This document shows positions 34,963-44,385 of a stretch of 64,000 bases of DNA, in pieces. The notes below the pieces were generated by a model. It worked only from the letters and a program-made list of their open reading frames with translations. It ran no database searches and was not told the DNA's origin. Each line of letters opens with the position of its first letter. Position 1 is the stretch's first letter. A program made the translations under genes and the position numbers. The stretch spans positions 1-64,000 of the forward strand of contig CAJTMR010000012.1 in assembly GCA_910577325.1 (NCBI GenBank). Reading direction: 5' to 3'. The stretch comes from an uncultured Parabacteroides sp. (GTDB lineage: Bacteria; Bacteroidota; Bacteroidia; Bacteroidales; Tannerellaceae).

Positions 34963-35070
34963 ATAATATTTTATTGTTGTTGATTTGACTCATTTTGTAT
35001 AATCGTTTCATCCATGTCTTGTGTCGGCAAATCATCATTTCATGATGAATATATAGATGAAACGGTTGCG

Positions 35071-35103
35071 TTTGTGATAAATTGCGTTTGTTTCGTATCT
35101 TTG
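35071..35103 (+). promoter_or_regulatory. Full -33/-7 promoter of the SGNH-SGNH-MBOAT operon
   Basis: TTTG (35071-35074), a 21-base spacer and TATCTTTG (35096-35103) match the Bacteroidetes consensus TTTG-N19-21-TAnnTTTG. The first SGNH gene begins 24 bases downstream. Confidence 0.75.
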
Positions 35104-35126
35104 TGGCTTTGAAAGAGAGGACTTGG

Positions 35127-36575
35127 ATGAATAAAGATAATAATTTCGGCAGGCTTTTGCTGCTGTTACTGATTGCGTTTAGTATCTGTTTGGGACTTTA
35201 TTACTTACCGGACCAACTGTTCGGAATGAAAATAAAAAAAGTTGATTTGTTTTCTGATCTCAGGGTAAAGCCTGAATCCTTGTATATGGATTCCTTGCGT
35301 ATGCAACTGGAACAACCGGACACGATTGGGATGGTTTCAGGTACTGTACACGATTCGATCCTGAAAACGACAGGCATTGATTCTGTTGCCCTCGCGTTAC
35401 GCGATTCGCTTTATACGATTATGTACGCAGATAAGGGAGCTGATTCGTTGGGAACACGTATTGAAGATTACTCTGTCGGCCATATCGGCTTGAAGCGGTT
35501 TTTTGCCGCTTTAAGAAATAGTAGGCAGGCTGGCCGACCAGTGCGAGTCGCTTTTTTGGGCGACTCGTTTATCGAAGGTGATATATTGGTGGCTGATTTC
35601 CGCTCGGGGATGCAAAGGCTATTTGGAGGGCGTGGAGTCGGTTTTGTTCCGGTTACATCGGTAGCAGCCAAGTTCCGTCCAACGATTGAACAAAAGGCGG
35701 AAGGCTGGACTACTTGGTCTATGTTGACAGATCGCCATCATCGGTATACGCTTTCCGGAATGACATTCGAACCGAAAGGAAAGAGGTCGTCCATTTCGGT
35801 CAAGACAACGGAACGCTATCCGGAACTGAAAACGGTTTCTTCCCTCAAGTTCTTGTATGAAAGGAATAGTTGTACCCGGATGGAGTTGGTTTGTAACGGT
35901 ACACAGGATACGATTCGTGAAATTTTGGAACCGACATCCGGTATCACGCAATATGAACAAACGGGGACCTTTACGGAAGCTTTTTTCAACTTTGCCGATG
36001 CGGAAGGTTTACAGGCTCTCGGAGTTGCACTTGAAGATGATTCCGGGGTGATTGTGGACAATTATTCGTTGCGTGGTAATTCGGGCATGATCCTTTCGAG
36101 GTTGGACAGTACCCGTTGTCGGGAGTTGAACAAGATACGTCCGTATGCTCTGGTTGTTTTGCAGTACGGGCTGAATATTGTCAGCGACAGTGTTCTCGAG
36201 TATGGCTGGTACGTCAAGCGGATGGAAGAAACCGTACGCCATGTGCGTGTCTGTTTCCCTGATGCCGATATCTTGATGTTGGGAGTTTCAGACAGGAGCC
36301 GACAAGTGAACGGGATATTCGAAACGATGCCTGCCGTGTTGGCCTTGCTGCACGCACAACGGCAGGTCGCCCGCCGTTCGGGTATCGCTTTTTGGAATGT
36401 TTTCGGGGCGATGGGAGGAGAGAACAGCATGGTTCGATTTGTAGAGAACAATTGGGCCAGTAAGGATTATACGCATTTGAGTTTCAGGGGAGGAAAAGAA
36501 ATTGCTTCTGCCTTGTTGAAAGCAATATTATTAGAAAAGGAGTTTTATGATGAAGCAGACAAAGTGGCTCGTTAG
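35127..36575 (+). CDS. SGNH/GDSL-fold protein, first of O-acetylation pair
   Basis: A 482-residue protein with one N-terminal signal-anchor helix (about residues 9-27), so the body faces the periplasm. SGNH hydrolase marks are Ser147 in FLGDSFIEGD, the block III-like QYGLNIVSDS, and the Asp447-x-x-His450 pair in KDYTHLSF. Such proteins next to an MBOAT act like AlgJ/AlgX or PatB, moving acetyl groups onto a polysaccharide. I start it at the ATG at 35127, just after the promoter. Its end overlaps the next SGNH gene by 29 bases, indicating tight coupling. Confidence 0.85.
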   Translation: MNKDNNFGRLLLLLLIAFSICLGLYYLPDQLFGMKIKKVDLFSDLRVKPESLYMDSLRMQLEQPDTIGMVSGTVHDSILKTTGIDSVALALRDSLYTIMYADKGADSLGTRIEDYSVGHIGLKRFFAALRNSRQAGRPVRVAFLGDSFIEGDILVADFRSGMQRLFGGRGVGFVPVTSVAAKFRPTIEQKAEGWTTWSMLTDRHHRYTLSGMTFEPKGKRSSISVKTTERYPELKTVSSLKFLYERNSCTRMELVCNGTQDTIREILEPTSGITQYEQTGTFTEAFFNFADAEGLQALGVALEDDSGVIVDNYSLRGNSGMILSRLDSTRCRELNKIRPYALVVLQYGLNIVSDSVLEYGWYVKRMEETVRHVRVCFPDADILMLGVSDRSRQVNGIFETMPAVLALLHAQRQVARRSGIAFWNVFGAMGGENSMVRFVENNWASKDYTHLSFRGGKEIASALLKAILLEKEFYDEADKVAR

Positions 36576-37947
36576 TCTATTGGCTTGCCAAGTTTTGATG
36601 GTTGTCAGTGTTGTCGATGCCAAAGAAAAACTTCCTGTATCTGCATTAAATGTGGAATTGTGTAGGGACCTTTTTTATCAGGATAAGGATAGTTCTTCGC
36701 TCATTCCGCGTCAGGGTCGGGAACTTGCCGGTTTAGATACGATACCGCTTCCTTCCTGTGCTTATTCGATCGGGAGAGAGGTCGATTCGATCTTGGTGTC
36801 CTCGTCATTGCAGCCTTTCTTTGTCGGTTTGGATTCACTCAGGGCGGGGAAGGATACCGTATTGTCGGTCGTTCATTTAGGAGACTCTCACATACAGGCG
36901 GGTTATTATACCGGTAAGGTAATGCGTCTTTTGCAGGCGCAGTTCGGAAATGCGGGACGCGGATGGATTGCTCCTTTCAAGTTAAGCAAGACGAATGAAC
37001 CGGACGATTATTTCATCTCTTCTTCCGTCCGCGAATGGGTGGTGGGACGTTGTATCCAGGCGAGTAAAAAATGTCCTGTCGGAATCGGAGGGATTGGTAT
37101 TCAGTCCGTTTCACCTTCCATCAATCTGGACGTCCGGATAGCGCCTAAGAACGGAGCCGGTTATTCTTTCAACCAAGTGATCTTTTACCGGGGGGAGAAA
37201 TCCATGCCGATGTTGCCGGTTGGTCCGCTTAAGGATTCCGTACAAACATCCTTGGCCACGCTCCCGGCTGTCGCAGGTGTTTTAGCCGATACGTTCCGTA
37301 TATCTTATCCGATAGATACGTTGTTGTTGCATAGTACCCGAAGGAAACAGGGTACGGACAAGTTGTTGCCGGCTTCCGCCTTTAAGAATGTTTATTACGG
37401 TTTCAGCTTGGCAAACGGTAATCCGGGCATCCTTTACCATTCGATTGGTGTTAACGGAGCGATGTATGTCAATTATACGGATGAAGCCTATATCCGCCAG
37501 GTGGCCTTGCTGAAACCTTCTTTACTGATTGTTTCAATGGGTACGAACGAAAGTTTCGGGCGTCGTTTCCGTCCGGAAGAATTCGGTGTGCAAGTACGTG
37601 CATTCGTTTCCTTGATCAAGAAATATATGCCGGAAACAGCTATTCTGCTCACCACTCCACCGGAATGCTATAAGCGGACTTATGTCAATAAAAAACGAAC
37701 GTATGTCCGTAATGCGAATATACAGTTTGCCGCAAAGGCTATTGTGGAAGCGGCTCGTAAAGAGGGTGTGGCCTGCTGGGACCTGTTTGCCGCCACGGGA
37801 GGGAAGAGTTCTTGCATCAAATGGCATAAGGAGAAACTAATGGGGCGTGATCGTGTCCATTTCATAAAAGAAGGTTACCGTGAACAGGGAACTTTGTTGT
37901 ACCGGGCGCTCATGCAGTCCTATAATAGGTTGAATGTTGAAAATTGA
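36547..37947 (+). CDS. SGNH/GDSL-fold protein, second of O-acetylation pair
   Basis: A 466-residue exported protein with a signal peptide ending near VVDAK (about residue 25). The catalytic Ser114 is in HLGDSHIQAG, block III reads SMGTNESFG, and Asp435-x-x-His438 lies in GRDRVHFIKEG. It is clearly of the same type as the preceding protein but only distantly similar in sequence. Two different periplasmic SGNH enzymes feeding from one MBOAT could act on different positions or do transfer and removal. Its ATG is inside the end of the previous gene. Confidence 0.85.
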   Translation: MMKQTKWLVSLLACQVLMVVSVVDAKEKLPVSALNVELCRDLFYQDKDSSSLIPRQGRELAGLDTIPLPSCAYSIGREVDSILVSSSLQPFFVGLDSLRAGKDTVLSVVHLGDSHIQAGYYTGKVMRLLQAQFGNAGRGWIAPFKLSKTNEPDDYFISSSVREWVVGRCIQASKKCPVGIGGIGIQSVSPSINLDVRIAPKNGAGYSFNQVIFYRGEKSMPMLPVGPLKDSVQTSLATLPAVAGVLADTFRISYPIDTLLLHSTRRKQGTDKLLPASAFKNVYYGFSLANGNPGILYHSIGVNGAMYVNYTDEAYIRQVALLKPSLLIVSMGTNESFGRRFRPEEFGVQVRAFVSLIKKYMPETAILLTTPPECYKRTYVNKKRTYVRNANIQFAAKAIVEAARKEGVACWDLFAATGGKSSCIKWHKEKLMGRDRVHFIKEGYREQGTLLYRALMQSYNRLNVEN

Positions 37948-37962
37948 AAGTTTGAATAGACG

Positions 37963-39522
37963 ATGGATGATTTTATGAATAGAATTGAGGAATATTGGTC
38001 TGGGTTTTCGTTTGAGAAATTAGGCGATATATTGACCTATCACCACAATACGCCGATATTGTTCAGCAGCGGATTGTTTTTCTTCCTTTTTATCGGTTTT
38101 CTGATTATTTATATGTCGCTTAGGAAACACTTGCTGACACGTATTATTTATGTAACGTTGTTTTCCATTTATTTCTATTATAAGAGCAGCGGATTGTTTT
38201 TCTTTCTTTTGCTATTTGTCGCGACATCCGACTATTGCATCGCGCGATGTATGGCCAAGACTGCGTCCCGGTGGGGGCGTAAGGCCTGGGTTATCCTAAG
38301 CTTGTGTGTAGATTTAGGGCTATTAGGATATTTCAAATACTTCAATTTTCTTCGCGAGAGCGTGGTTTCTGTCGCTCATGAATTAGGATACCAGATAGGG
38401 AATACTTCGTTGCAAAGCCTTACCTATCAACCTTTGGATATCTTTCTGCCGGTCGGCATTTCCTTTTTTACTTTTCAGACCATCAGCTATGTAATCGATG
38501 TGTACCGGAATAGGATAGAACCCCTCCGGCGTTGGATCGACTATGTTTTTTATGTATCCTTCTTCCCTCAGTTGGTGGCCGGTCCGATTGTACGGGCACG
38601 TGATTTCATCCCGCAGATTTACAAGATGCCGGTTGTTACACGGGTGGAGTTCGGGGAAGGGCTTTCCCTCGTCTTGTGTGGACTCTTCAAGAAAACGGTT
38701 ATATCCGACTATATCAGTCTGAATTTCGTCGACCGCATATTCGATGCCCCTTTGCTCTATACGGGGATGGAAAATCTGTTGGGTGTGTATGGTTATGCCT
38801 TGCAGATCTATTGCGATTTCTCCGGCTATTCGGATATGGCGATCGGGATCGCATTGCTGTTGGGTTTCCGGTTTAATGTGAACTTCGATTCGCCTTACCA
38901 GTCGGCGACCATCACGGAATTCTGGCGACGCTGGCATATTTCGCTTTCTTCGTGGTTGAAAGACTATTTGTATATTTCGCTCGGAGGTAACCGGAAAGGG
39001 AAGATATGGACATACATCAACCTGTTGATAACGATGTTGCTGGGTGGTTTATGGCATGGTGCTTCCGTCAGCTTTATTCTTTGGGGGGCCTTGCATGGGG
39101 TTGCGCTGGTCGTTCATAAATCGATGATGAACCATTTTATAGGTTTCAAACCATTAGGATCGGAAATGAAACCTTGGAGAAGGGTGTTGGGTGTCCTGCT
39201 CACGTTTCATTTAGTATGTTTCGGCTGGATTTTGTTCCGTGCCGACTCGATGCAGACGGTAGGTGAAATGCTGACGCAGATTTTCACGAATTTCCATCTG
39301 GAGGTATTAACTCAGTTTGTGATGGGCTATAAAGGTGTGTTCGTTTTGATGGTGGTGGGTTATATCCTGCATTTCATGCCTAAATCGGCTGAAAAAGGGT
39401 TCCAGGCGTTTGTCACTCGTTCCCCCTTGCTTTTGCAGGCGATGATGCTGGTGATTGCGATTTTTGTTGTCGTGCAATTTAAGAGTGCCGGCGTACAACC
39501 GTTTATTTACTTTCAGTTCTAA
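37963..39522 (+). CDS. MBOAT family O-acyltransferase (AlgI-like)
   Basis: A 519-residue inner-membrane protein with about ten to twelve helices. The MBOAT core is seen in FPQLVAGPIVRARDFIPQ (about residue 203), the QIYCDFSGYSDMAIGIA stretch near 285, and the catalytic His region GGLWHGASVSFILWG near 365, with EFWRRWHISLSSWLKDYLYI before it. In AlgI-type systems the MBOAT passes acetyl groups from the cytoplasm to periplasmic SGNH transferases, so with the two preceding genes this forms a polysaccharide O-acetylation module. The target glycan is not shown; no glycan synthesis genes adjoin. Confidence 0.93.
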   Translation: MDDFMNRIEEYWSGFSFEKLGDILTYHHNTPILFSSGLFFFLFIGFLIIYMSLRKHLLTRIIYVTLFSIYFYYKSSGLFFFLLLFVATSDYCIARCMAKTASRWGRKAWVILSLCVDLGLLGYFKYFNFLRESVVSVAHELGYQIGNTSLQSLTYQPLDIFLPVGISFFTFQTISYVIDVYRNRIEPLRRWIDYVFYVSFFPQLVAGPIVRARDFIPQIYKMPVVTRVEFGEGLSLVLCGLFKKTVISDYISLNFVDRIFDAPLLYTGMENLLGVYGYALQIYCDFSGYSDMAIGIALLLGFRFNVNFDSPYQSATITEFWRRWHISLSSWLKDYLYISLGGNRKGKIWTYINLLITMLLGGLWHGASVSFILWGALHGVALVVHKSMMNHFIGFKPLGSEMKPWRRVLGVLLTFHLVCFGWILFRADSMQTVGEMLTQIFTNFHLEVLTQFVMGYKGVFVLMVVGYILHFMPKSAEKGFQAFVTRSPLLLQAMMLVIAIFVVVQFKSAGVQPFIYFQF

Positions 39523-39568
39523 AATGACAGGGGAAAGTATATGGGGAAACAGATGTCCGGGCCGGTGA

Positions 39569-40069
39569 TCATAGACTGGCGATAGTTGCGTTGATTTTTC
39601 CGACATCCACCTTTTCCGTTTGTGTCAGGATAATCGTGCCGTCTTTTCCGGCAAGGAATACGCGAGGGATGGTGTTCCCGGCAAAAAGGGAGTAAACTTC
39701 CCGGTGTGGATCGGCGAAAAACTCCATATCGTATTGATGTTTTCGGAAATAGGTCGTTACTTCCTCTTCGGTTTCGTCGCGGGCGATCAGGAGCACACAG
39801 ACGGAAGATTTGCTTTTGTATGTATTATATAAAGTGGAAATATCCGGCAATGCTTTCTGGCAGTCGGAACAGGTCGTGCTGAAAAAAATAACCAGGACGA
39901 ATTTATTTTGGAAGTATTTATTTGACACCGTCCCGTTCGGATTGGAAATATTAAATTCGGGTAACGGGTCTCCTTCTTGCAAGGCAAAATCGTTGGTAGG
40001 CGGCAAGTCTTCGCGGATACAGGCGGTGAGGGATAACAGGCTGATTATGTAAAACAATAAATATTTCAT
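39569..40069 (-). CDS. Thioredoxin-like (TlpA/AhpC-TSA) lipoprotein
   Basis: A 166-residue protein with a lipoprotein signal ending at SLTAC (about residue 17). The thioredoxin fold carries a CxxC pair in FFSTTCSDCQKALPDI near residue 70 and the cis-Pro segment NTIPRVFLAG near 132. It is probably an anchored periplasmic thiol-disulfide reductase in the TlpA/ResA style, used for cytochrome maturation or oxidative repair. It is convergent with the MBOAT gene and divergent from gtrA, without a clear functional link to either. I start it at the ATG at 40069. Confidence 0.85.
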   Translation of the reverse strand: MKYLLFYIISLLSLTACIREDLPPTNDFALQEGDPLPEFNISNPNGTVSNKYFQNKFVLVIFFSTTCSDCQKALPDISTLYNTYKSKSSVCVLLIARDETEEEVTTYFRKHQYDMEFFADPHREVYSLFAGNTIPRVFLAGKDGTIILTQTEKVDVGKINATIASL

Positions 40070-40211
40070 GACCACAAAGATACGGCTCGATTGCCATACT
40101 TTGTGGCTTTTTGTATGGTTATTTGCATATTATCCTGTATATTTGTCCTTCGATTTCAAATATCGGAGAACAAAACAGTAAGAAATACATTTGGTCTTAC
40201 AATATAAAAAT

Positions 40212-40595
40212 ATGGTGCGTGTGATGCGGTTTATACTGATCGGTACGCTGAATGCGTTAATTACAGTCTTGATTGTCTGGTTGATGATGGACAAGCTCGG
40301 GTGTAACTATATCGCTACCAATATCACCGCCTATGTGATTGCGCAGATCAATAATTTCTTTTGGAGCAAATATTGGATATTTTCTTCCCATACCGGCAAG
40401 TTCCGCCGCGAGATTCCCCTTTTTCTGATCGCTTTCGGGTGTGCTTACTGTGCCCAATTCTTTGCTTTGCTGATCATGGTGGAAATCTTCGACCTGAACG
40501 AATACCTCGCCCAGTTCCTCGGACTCTTCATTTATGGAGCTGTCAACTATGTGATGAACAAGAAAATCACTTTCCGATTGACAGTCGGCAATTGA
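40212..40595 (+). CDS. GtrA family membrane protein
   Basis: A 127-residue protein with four predicted transmembrane helices and the GtrA pattern: MRFILIGTLNALITVLIVWL at the N terminus, NITAYVIAQINNFFWSKYWIF in the middle and NYVMNKKITFRL at the end. GtrA proteins are thought to flip undecaprenyl-linked sugars or otherwise serve surface glycan modification. Here it lacks the usual neighbouring glycosyltransferase gene. ATGs at 40212 and 40224 are both plausible; a more upstream TTG is not needed. Possible link to the adjacent O-acetylation module is speculative. Confidence 0.85.
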   Translation: MVRVMRFILIGTLNALITVLIVWLMMDKLGCNYIATNITAYVIAQINNFFWSKYWIFSSHTGKFRREIPLFLIAFGCAYCAQFFALLIMVEIFDLNEYLAQFLGLFIYGAVNYVMNKKITFRLTVGN

Positions 40596-40657
40596 TGATT
40601 TGTGTGAAGTGCGTAGTTTAAATTGTATCGGATTGTTTTTGTTTCGAAAAGAAGGCT

Positions 40658-41545
40658 TCAGTGTGCCCTTTCCCTGAACTCCGACGGTGTCACCCCTTCT
40701 TTCTTCTTGAAGAAGGTGGAGAACTGCCCCGCATTCTCGAATTTGAGACTGTAGGCTATTTCCGAAATATTCAAGTTGCTGCTGGTAAGCAGTTCCTTAG
40801 CCTTCAGTAATTTTTGTTGCAATTGGTATTGGGTAGGCGATACACCTGTATATTCCTTGAACATACGGCGGAACCAAGAGTAGCCGAGTCCCAGACGGGA
40901 AGCTATTTCTTTTGGGGTTAGCGAATTTTCTGCCTGTTCTTTCATCAATATGCGGGCTTCGTTGATTTTATCCACTATGTAGGTATTTGTAAAGGAGTTG
41001 TTTCTCCTTTTATAATAGACCGTTCCCAATATATGAAGGACGATGCTCGAGATCATCTCTTGGTAGCCCGTCTTTTCTTGTGAGGCGAATTTCAGGATGT
41101 CTTCATACAACCCGACAATCGTTGCGCTGAGTCCGATATGCTGTAGTGGTTCTTCGCGAGTAAAAAATCGTTTTTCTACGCGTTTGTCGATATGGACACC
41201 GCGGAAACCGACCCAGTATTCGTCCCAGCCCGTCTCGCTGTCGGGATAGTAGCTGTGCCATTCTTCCGGAAAAAGCAGGATCATCGTGCCCGCGTTTATC
41301 TTTTGTATCTTGCAGGATTGTGAAGAGAAGTAGCCGCTTCCCTTTGTTATATAGACCAGTTGGTATTCGTTCAGGATTCGTCCGGTCTGCGGCTTGAAAT
41401 TATAATTATCCGGATGCTTCGAAAGAGGATAGTTTCCTTTGGGGGGAATAAACTGGTAGCCGACGGTTGTGACGACAATTCCCCATTCTTCGTCTATCGC
41501 ACTTATCGTCAGGTATCTTGATTGATCGTTCAATTGATTCTCCAT
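40658..41545 (-). CDS. AraC family regulator of rhamnose genes (RhaR-like)
   Basis: A 295-residue regulator with an N-terminal cupin ligand domain (about 30-150, including the PQTGRILNEYQLVYITKGSG stretch) and a C-terminal AraC helix-turn-helix pair (about 195-293), marked by LGLGYSWFRRMFKEYTGVSP and LKFENAGQFSTFFKKKEGVTP. It is divergent from rhaB and so is very likely the activator of the rhamnose operon, like RhaR of Bacteroides thetaiotaomicron. Starts at 41578 and further upstream are open, but the minus-strand -7 element at 41588-41595 makes the ATG at 41545 the best choice. Confidence 0.88.
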   Translation of the reverse strand: MENQLNDQSRYLTISAIDEEWGIVVTTVGYQFIPPKGNYPLSKHPDNYNFKPQTGRILNEYQLVYITKGSGYFSSQSCKIQKINAGTMILLFPEEWHSYYPDSETGWDEYWVGFRGVHIDKRVEKRFFTREEPLQHIGLSATIVGLYEDILKFASQEKTGYQEMISSIVLHILGTVYYKRRNNSFTNTYIVDKINEARILMKEQAENSLTPKEIASRLGLGYSWFRRMFKEYTGVSPTQYQLQQKLLKAKELLTSSNLNISEIAYSLKFENAGQFSTFFKKKEGVTPSEFRERAH

Positions 41546-41587
41546 TTCCTCTGTCAGATTTGAAAGGTTTAAAATCATTTTCAAAAG

Positions 41588-41595
41588 CAAAGATA
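41588..41595 (-). promoter_or_regulatory. Promoter -7 element for the rhaR-like gene
   Basis: Minus-strand TATCTTTG, an exact TAnnTTTG match, about 43 bases before the ATG at 41545. Confidence 0.55.
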
Positions 41596-41608
41596 GTAAT
41601 TTGCCGTT

Positions 41609-41616
41609 TATTTTTG
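41609..41616 (+). promoter_or_regulatory. Promoter -7 element for the rhamnose operon
   Basis: TATTTTTG matches TAnnTTTG, 31 bases before the rhaB ATG. No -33 TTTG lies at the proper distance, as expected for an activator-dependent promoter. Confidence 0.5.
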
Positions 41617-41646
41617 CAATCATAAATCGATCAATTTTGTTGTACC

Positions 41647-43125
41647 ATGAAGAAATATAACTTTTTAGCTTTTGATATAGGAGCAACCAGCGGGCGAGCC
41701 GTGCTGGGAACTTTGGTTGGTGACAAATTTGAAATGCAGGAGCTTCACCGTTTTCCGAATGCGATCATGGAGTTGCATGGGAAATATTACTGGAACATAT
41801 ATCGGTTATATGATGCCTTGAAAGAAAGCCTTGCGATTTGTGCACGCCGAGGCGTGGTTCCGGACTCTATCGGGATCGATACCTGGGGCGTGGATTTCGG
41901 GTATCTGTCGAAAGACGGTACGCTTTTGGGGCTGCCGCGTGCGTATCGCGACCCTTATACGGATGGTGCGCCGGAAGCGTATTTCCAGCGTATTCCCCGG
42001 TCGGAAGTCTACCGGCTTACCGGCATACAAATCATGAATTTTAATAGTATTTTCCAGTTGTTCCGGGCTAAGCAAGAAGGCTTCGGGCCGTTGGAGGCTG
42101 CCGGAGAGATACTGTTTATGCCTGATCTGCTTTCTTTCCTGTTGACGGGCAAAAAGGTTTGCGAATATACGGATGCTTCCACTTCCGGACTGTTGAATCC
42201 GGTGACGAAGGAATTCGAAGCATCCTTGTTGGAAGCGGCAGGGGTAGCTCCCTCTATCACGCGTCCGGTAGTGATGCCGGGGACGGTAGTTGGGGAATTG
42301 ACCGATGCGCTTGCACGGGAAACGGGGATCGGTAAAGTGCCGGTCATTGCGGTTGCCGGCCACGACACGGCTTCGGCTGTAGCGGCTGTTCCGGCGGCGG
42401 ACCGGGAGTTTGCCTACCTTAGCAGCGGCACGTGGAGCCTTATGGGGATCGAAACGGAAGAGCCGATTATCTCGGAAGAATCTTTCCGGCATAACTTCAC
42501 CAACGAAGGCGGCATAGACGGGACGACCCGTTTCCTGAAAAATATCACGGGGATGTGGTTGCTCGAACAGTGCCGGAAAGAGTGGGAGAAAGCCGGACGC
42601 GACTATTCCTATCCGGCAATAGTCAAGATGGCGGAACGGGCGACGCCTTTCCGTCGTTTTGTGAATCCCGATGATCCGCGTTTTGCCAATCCGCCGAGCA
42701 TGACGGAGGCGATCGTGGCCTATTGCCGTGAGACGGGGCAACCCGAACCGGTTGAGGACGATGAGTTTATCCGCTGTATTTTTGAAAGCCTGGCATTCCG
42801 GTATAAGGAAGTGCTGGCGCTGTTATCCGAAATGGCTCCTTTCCCGATCCGTAAATTGCATGTGATCGGGGGAGGCTCGATGAATAATCTTCTCAATCAG
42901 TTTACGGCAAATGTAATTAACATGCCGGTTGTGGCAGGGCCTTCGGAGGCGACGGCAATCGGCAATTGTATGGTGCAGGCGAGGGCGGCAGGACTGGTAG
43001 CCGACCGCTGGGAGATGCGCCGTTTGATCAACTCTTTCCTTTCGCCGGCTGTCTTTCTGCCGGAAGGCTGTGGCGAGTGGAAAGAGGCTTTTAGGAAATA
43101 TAAATCTGTAACCTCAAAAATATAA
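41647..43125 (+). CDS. rhaB: L-rhamnulokinase
   Basis: A 492-residue FGGY-family sugar kinase that phosphorylates L-rhamnulose at C1. The N-terminal phosphate loop is FDIGATSGRAVLGTL, the substrate region IGIDTWGVDFGYLS lies near residue 76, the catalytic Asp is in AVAGHDTASAVAAVP near 240, and the adenosine loop GGGSMNNLLNQFTAN lies near 410. It is the first gene of the rha operon, divergent from the AraC regulator and three bases before rhaI. Together with the next genes this gives the full route from L-rhamnose to DHAP and lactaldehyde. Confidence 0.96.
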   Translation: MKKYNFLAFDIGATSGRAVLGTLVGDKFEMQELHRFPNAIMELHGKYYWNIYRLYDALKESLAICARRGVVPDSIGIDTWGVDFGYLSKDGTLLGLPRAYRDPYTDGAPEAYFQRIPRSEVYRLTGIQIMNFNSIFQLFRAKQEGFGPLEAAGEILFMPDLLSFLLTGKKVCEYTDASTSGLLNPVTKEFEASLLEAAGVAPSITRPVVMPGTVVGELTDALARETGIGKVPVIAVAGHDTASAVAAVPAADREFAYLSSGTWSLMGIETEEPIISEESFRHNFTNEGGIDGTTRFLKNITGMWLLEQCRKEWEKAGRDYSYPAIVKMAERATPFRRFVNPDDPRFANPPSMTEAIVAYCRETGQPEPVEDDEFIRCIFESLAFRYKEVLALLSEMAPFPIRKLHVIGGGSMNNLLNQFTANVINMPVVAGPSEATAIGNCMVQARAAGLVADRWEMRRLINSFLSPAVFLPEGCGEWKEAFRKYKSVTSKI

Positions 43126-43128
43126 ACC

Positions 43129-44385
43129 ATGACAAAAGAAAACATTATCAGACAAGCGTATGAGGCAGCTGCTGAACGCTATGCAGCTGTCGGTGTGGAT
43201 GCAAGGGATGCAATGGACAAATTGCAGAAGATTTCTCTTTCGATGCATTGCTGGCAGGCGGACGACGTGAGCGGTTTCGAGAACCAGGGAGGTTCGCTGA
43301 CGGGCGGAATCCAGGTGACGGGCAACTATCCGGGACGTGCCCGCACGATCGACGAAGTTCGTGCCGATGTCTTGAAAGCGGCTTCGCTGATCGCCGGTAA
43401 ACACCGTTTGAACCTGCATGAAATATATGGCGATTTCCAAGGCAGGAAGGTTGACCGTGACGAAGTGGAACCTGCTCATTTTGAGAGCTGGATGCAGTGG
43501 GCGAAAGAGAACGGGATGAAGTTGGATTTCAACAGCACTTCTTTCTCGCATCCGAAGAGCGGCGATTTGACGTTGGCGAATCCCGACGATGCGATCCGCA
43601 ATTTCTGGATCGAACATACGAAACGCTGCCGCTGGATCAGCGAAGAGATGGGTAAATACCAGGATGATCCCTGTATCATGAACCTCTGGATTCATGACGG
43701 CAGCAAGGAAGTTCCCGCCAGCCGTCTCAAATACCGTCAGATACTGGAACAGTCGCTCGACGAGATTTTTGCAACGGAGTATAAGAACATGAAGGATTGT
43801 ATCGAGGCGAAACTGTTCGGTATCGGCCTGGAAAGTTATACGGTCGGTTCCTATGATTTCTACTTGGGCTACGGCGCGAAGAAGAATAAGATCGTGACGC
43901 TCGACACGGGCCATTTCCATCTGACGGAGAGCATCGCCGACAAGGTTTCGGCCCTGCTTCTTTTTACGCCGGAGATCATGTTGCACGTGAGCCGTCCGAT
44001 TCGTTGGGACAGCGACCATGTGGTGATTCTGAGCGACGACCTGCTTGATCTGGCACGCGAAATCATCCGTTGCAAGGCATTGGACCGTGTGCATATCGGC
44101 CTGGACTACTTCGATGCGACGATCAACCGTATCGGGGCGTACGTGATCGGTTGCCGTGCGACACAGAAGGCCTTTATGCAAGCCCTTCTCGAACCGTCGG
44201 CAACCTTGCAGCAATACGAAGCCGAAGGCAAATATTTCCAACGCTTGGCATTGCAGGAGGAAATGAAGAGCCTTCCGTGGACAGCCGTCTGGGACATGTT
44301 CTGTCTGCAAAACGATGTTCCGGTTGGCGAAGATTATATCGCCGAGATAGAAAAGTACGAAGCCGAAGTAACAAGTAAACGATAA
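43129..44385 (+). CDS. rhaA: L-rhamnose isomerase
   Basis: A 418-residue TIM-barrel isomerase converting L-rhamnose to L-rhamnulose with Mn2+ or Zn2+. Family marks are LSMHCWQADDVSGFE near residue 35, the LHEIYGDFQGRKVDRDEVEP stretch near 98, LDFNSTSFSHPKSG near 131 and LDTGHFHLTE near 258, which carries metal ligands. In Bacteroides this gene is also called rhaI. Its stop shares one base with the rhaT start, so the two are translationally coupled. Confidence 0.97.
   Translation: MTKENIIRQAYEAAAERYAAVGVDARDAMDKLQKISLSMHCWQADDVSGFENQGGSLTGGIQVTGNYPGRARTIDEVRADVLKAASLIAGKHRLNLHEIYGDFQGRKVDRDEVEPAHFESWMQWAKENGMKLDFNSTSFSHPKSGDLTLANPDDAIRNFWIEHTKRCRWISEEMGKYQDDPCIMNLWIHDGSKEVPASRLKYRQILEQSLDEIFATEYKNMKDCIEAKLFGIGLESYTVGSYDFYLGYGAKKNKIVTLDTGHFHLTESIADKVSALLLFTPEIMLHVSRPIRWDSDHVVILSDDLLDLAREIIRCKALDRVHIGLDYFDATINRIGAYVIGCRATQKAFMQALLEPSATLQQYEAEGKYFQRLALQEEMKSLPWTAVWDMFCLQNDVPVGEDYIAEIEKYEAEVTSKR

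Noticed and set aside
43114..44310. 398-codon minus-strand frame opposite rhaI
   Set aside because: It mirrors the real isomerase gene codon for codon; the length results from biased codon use, not from a gene.
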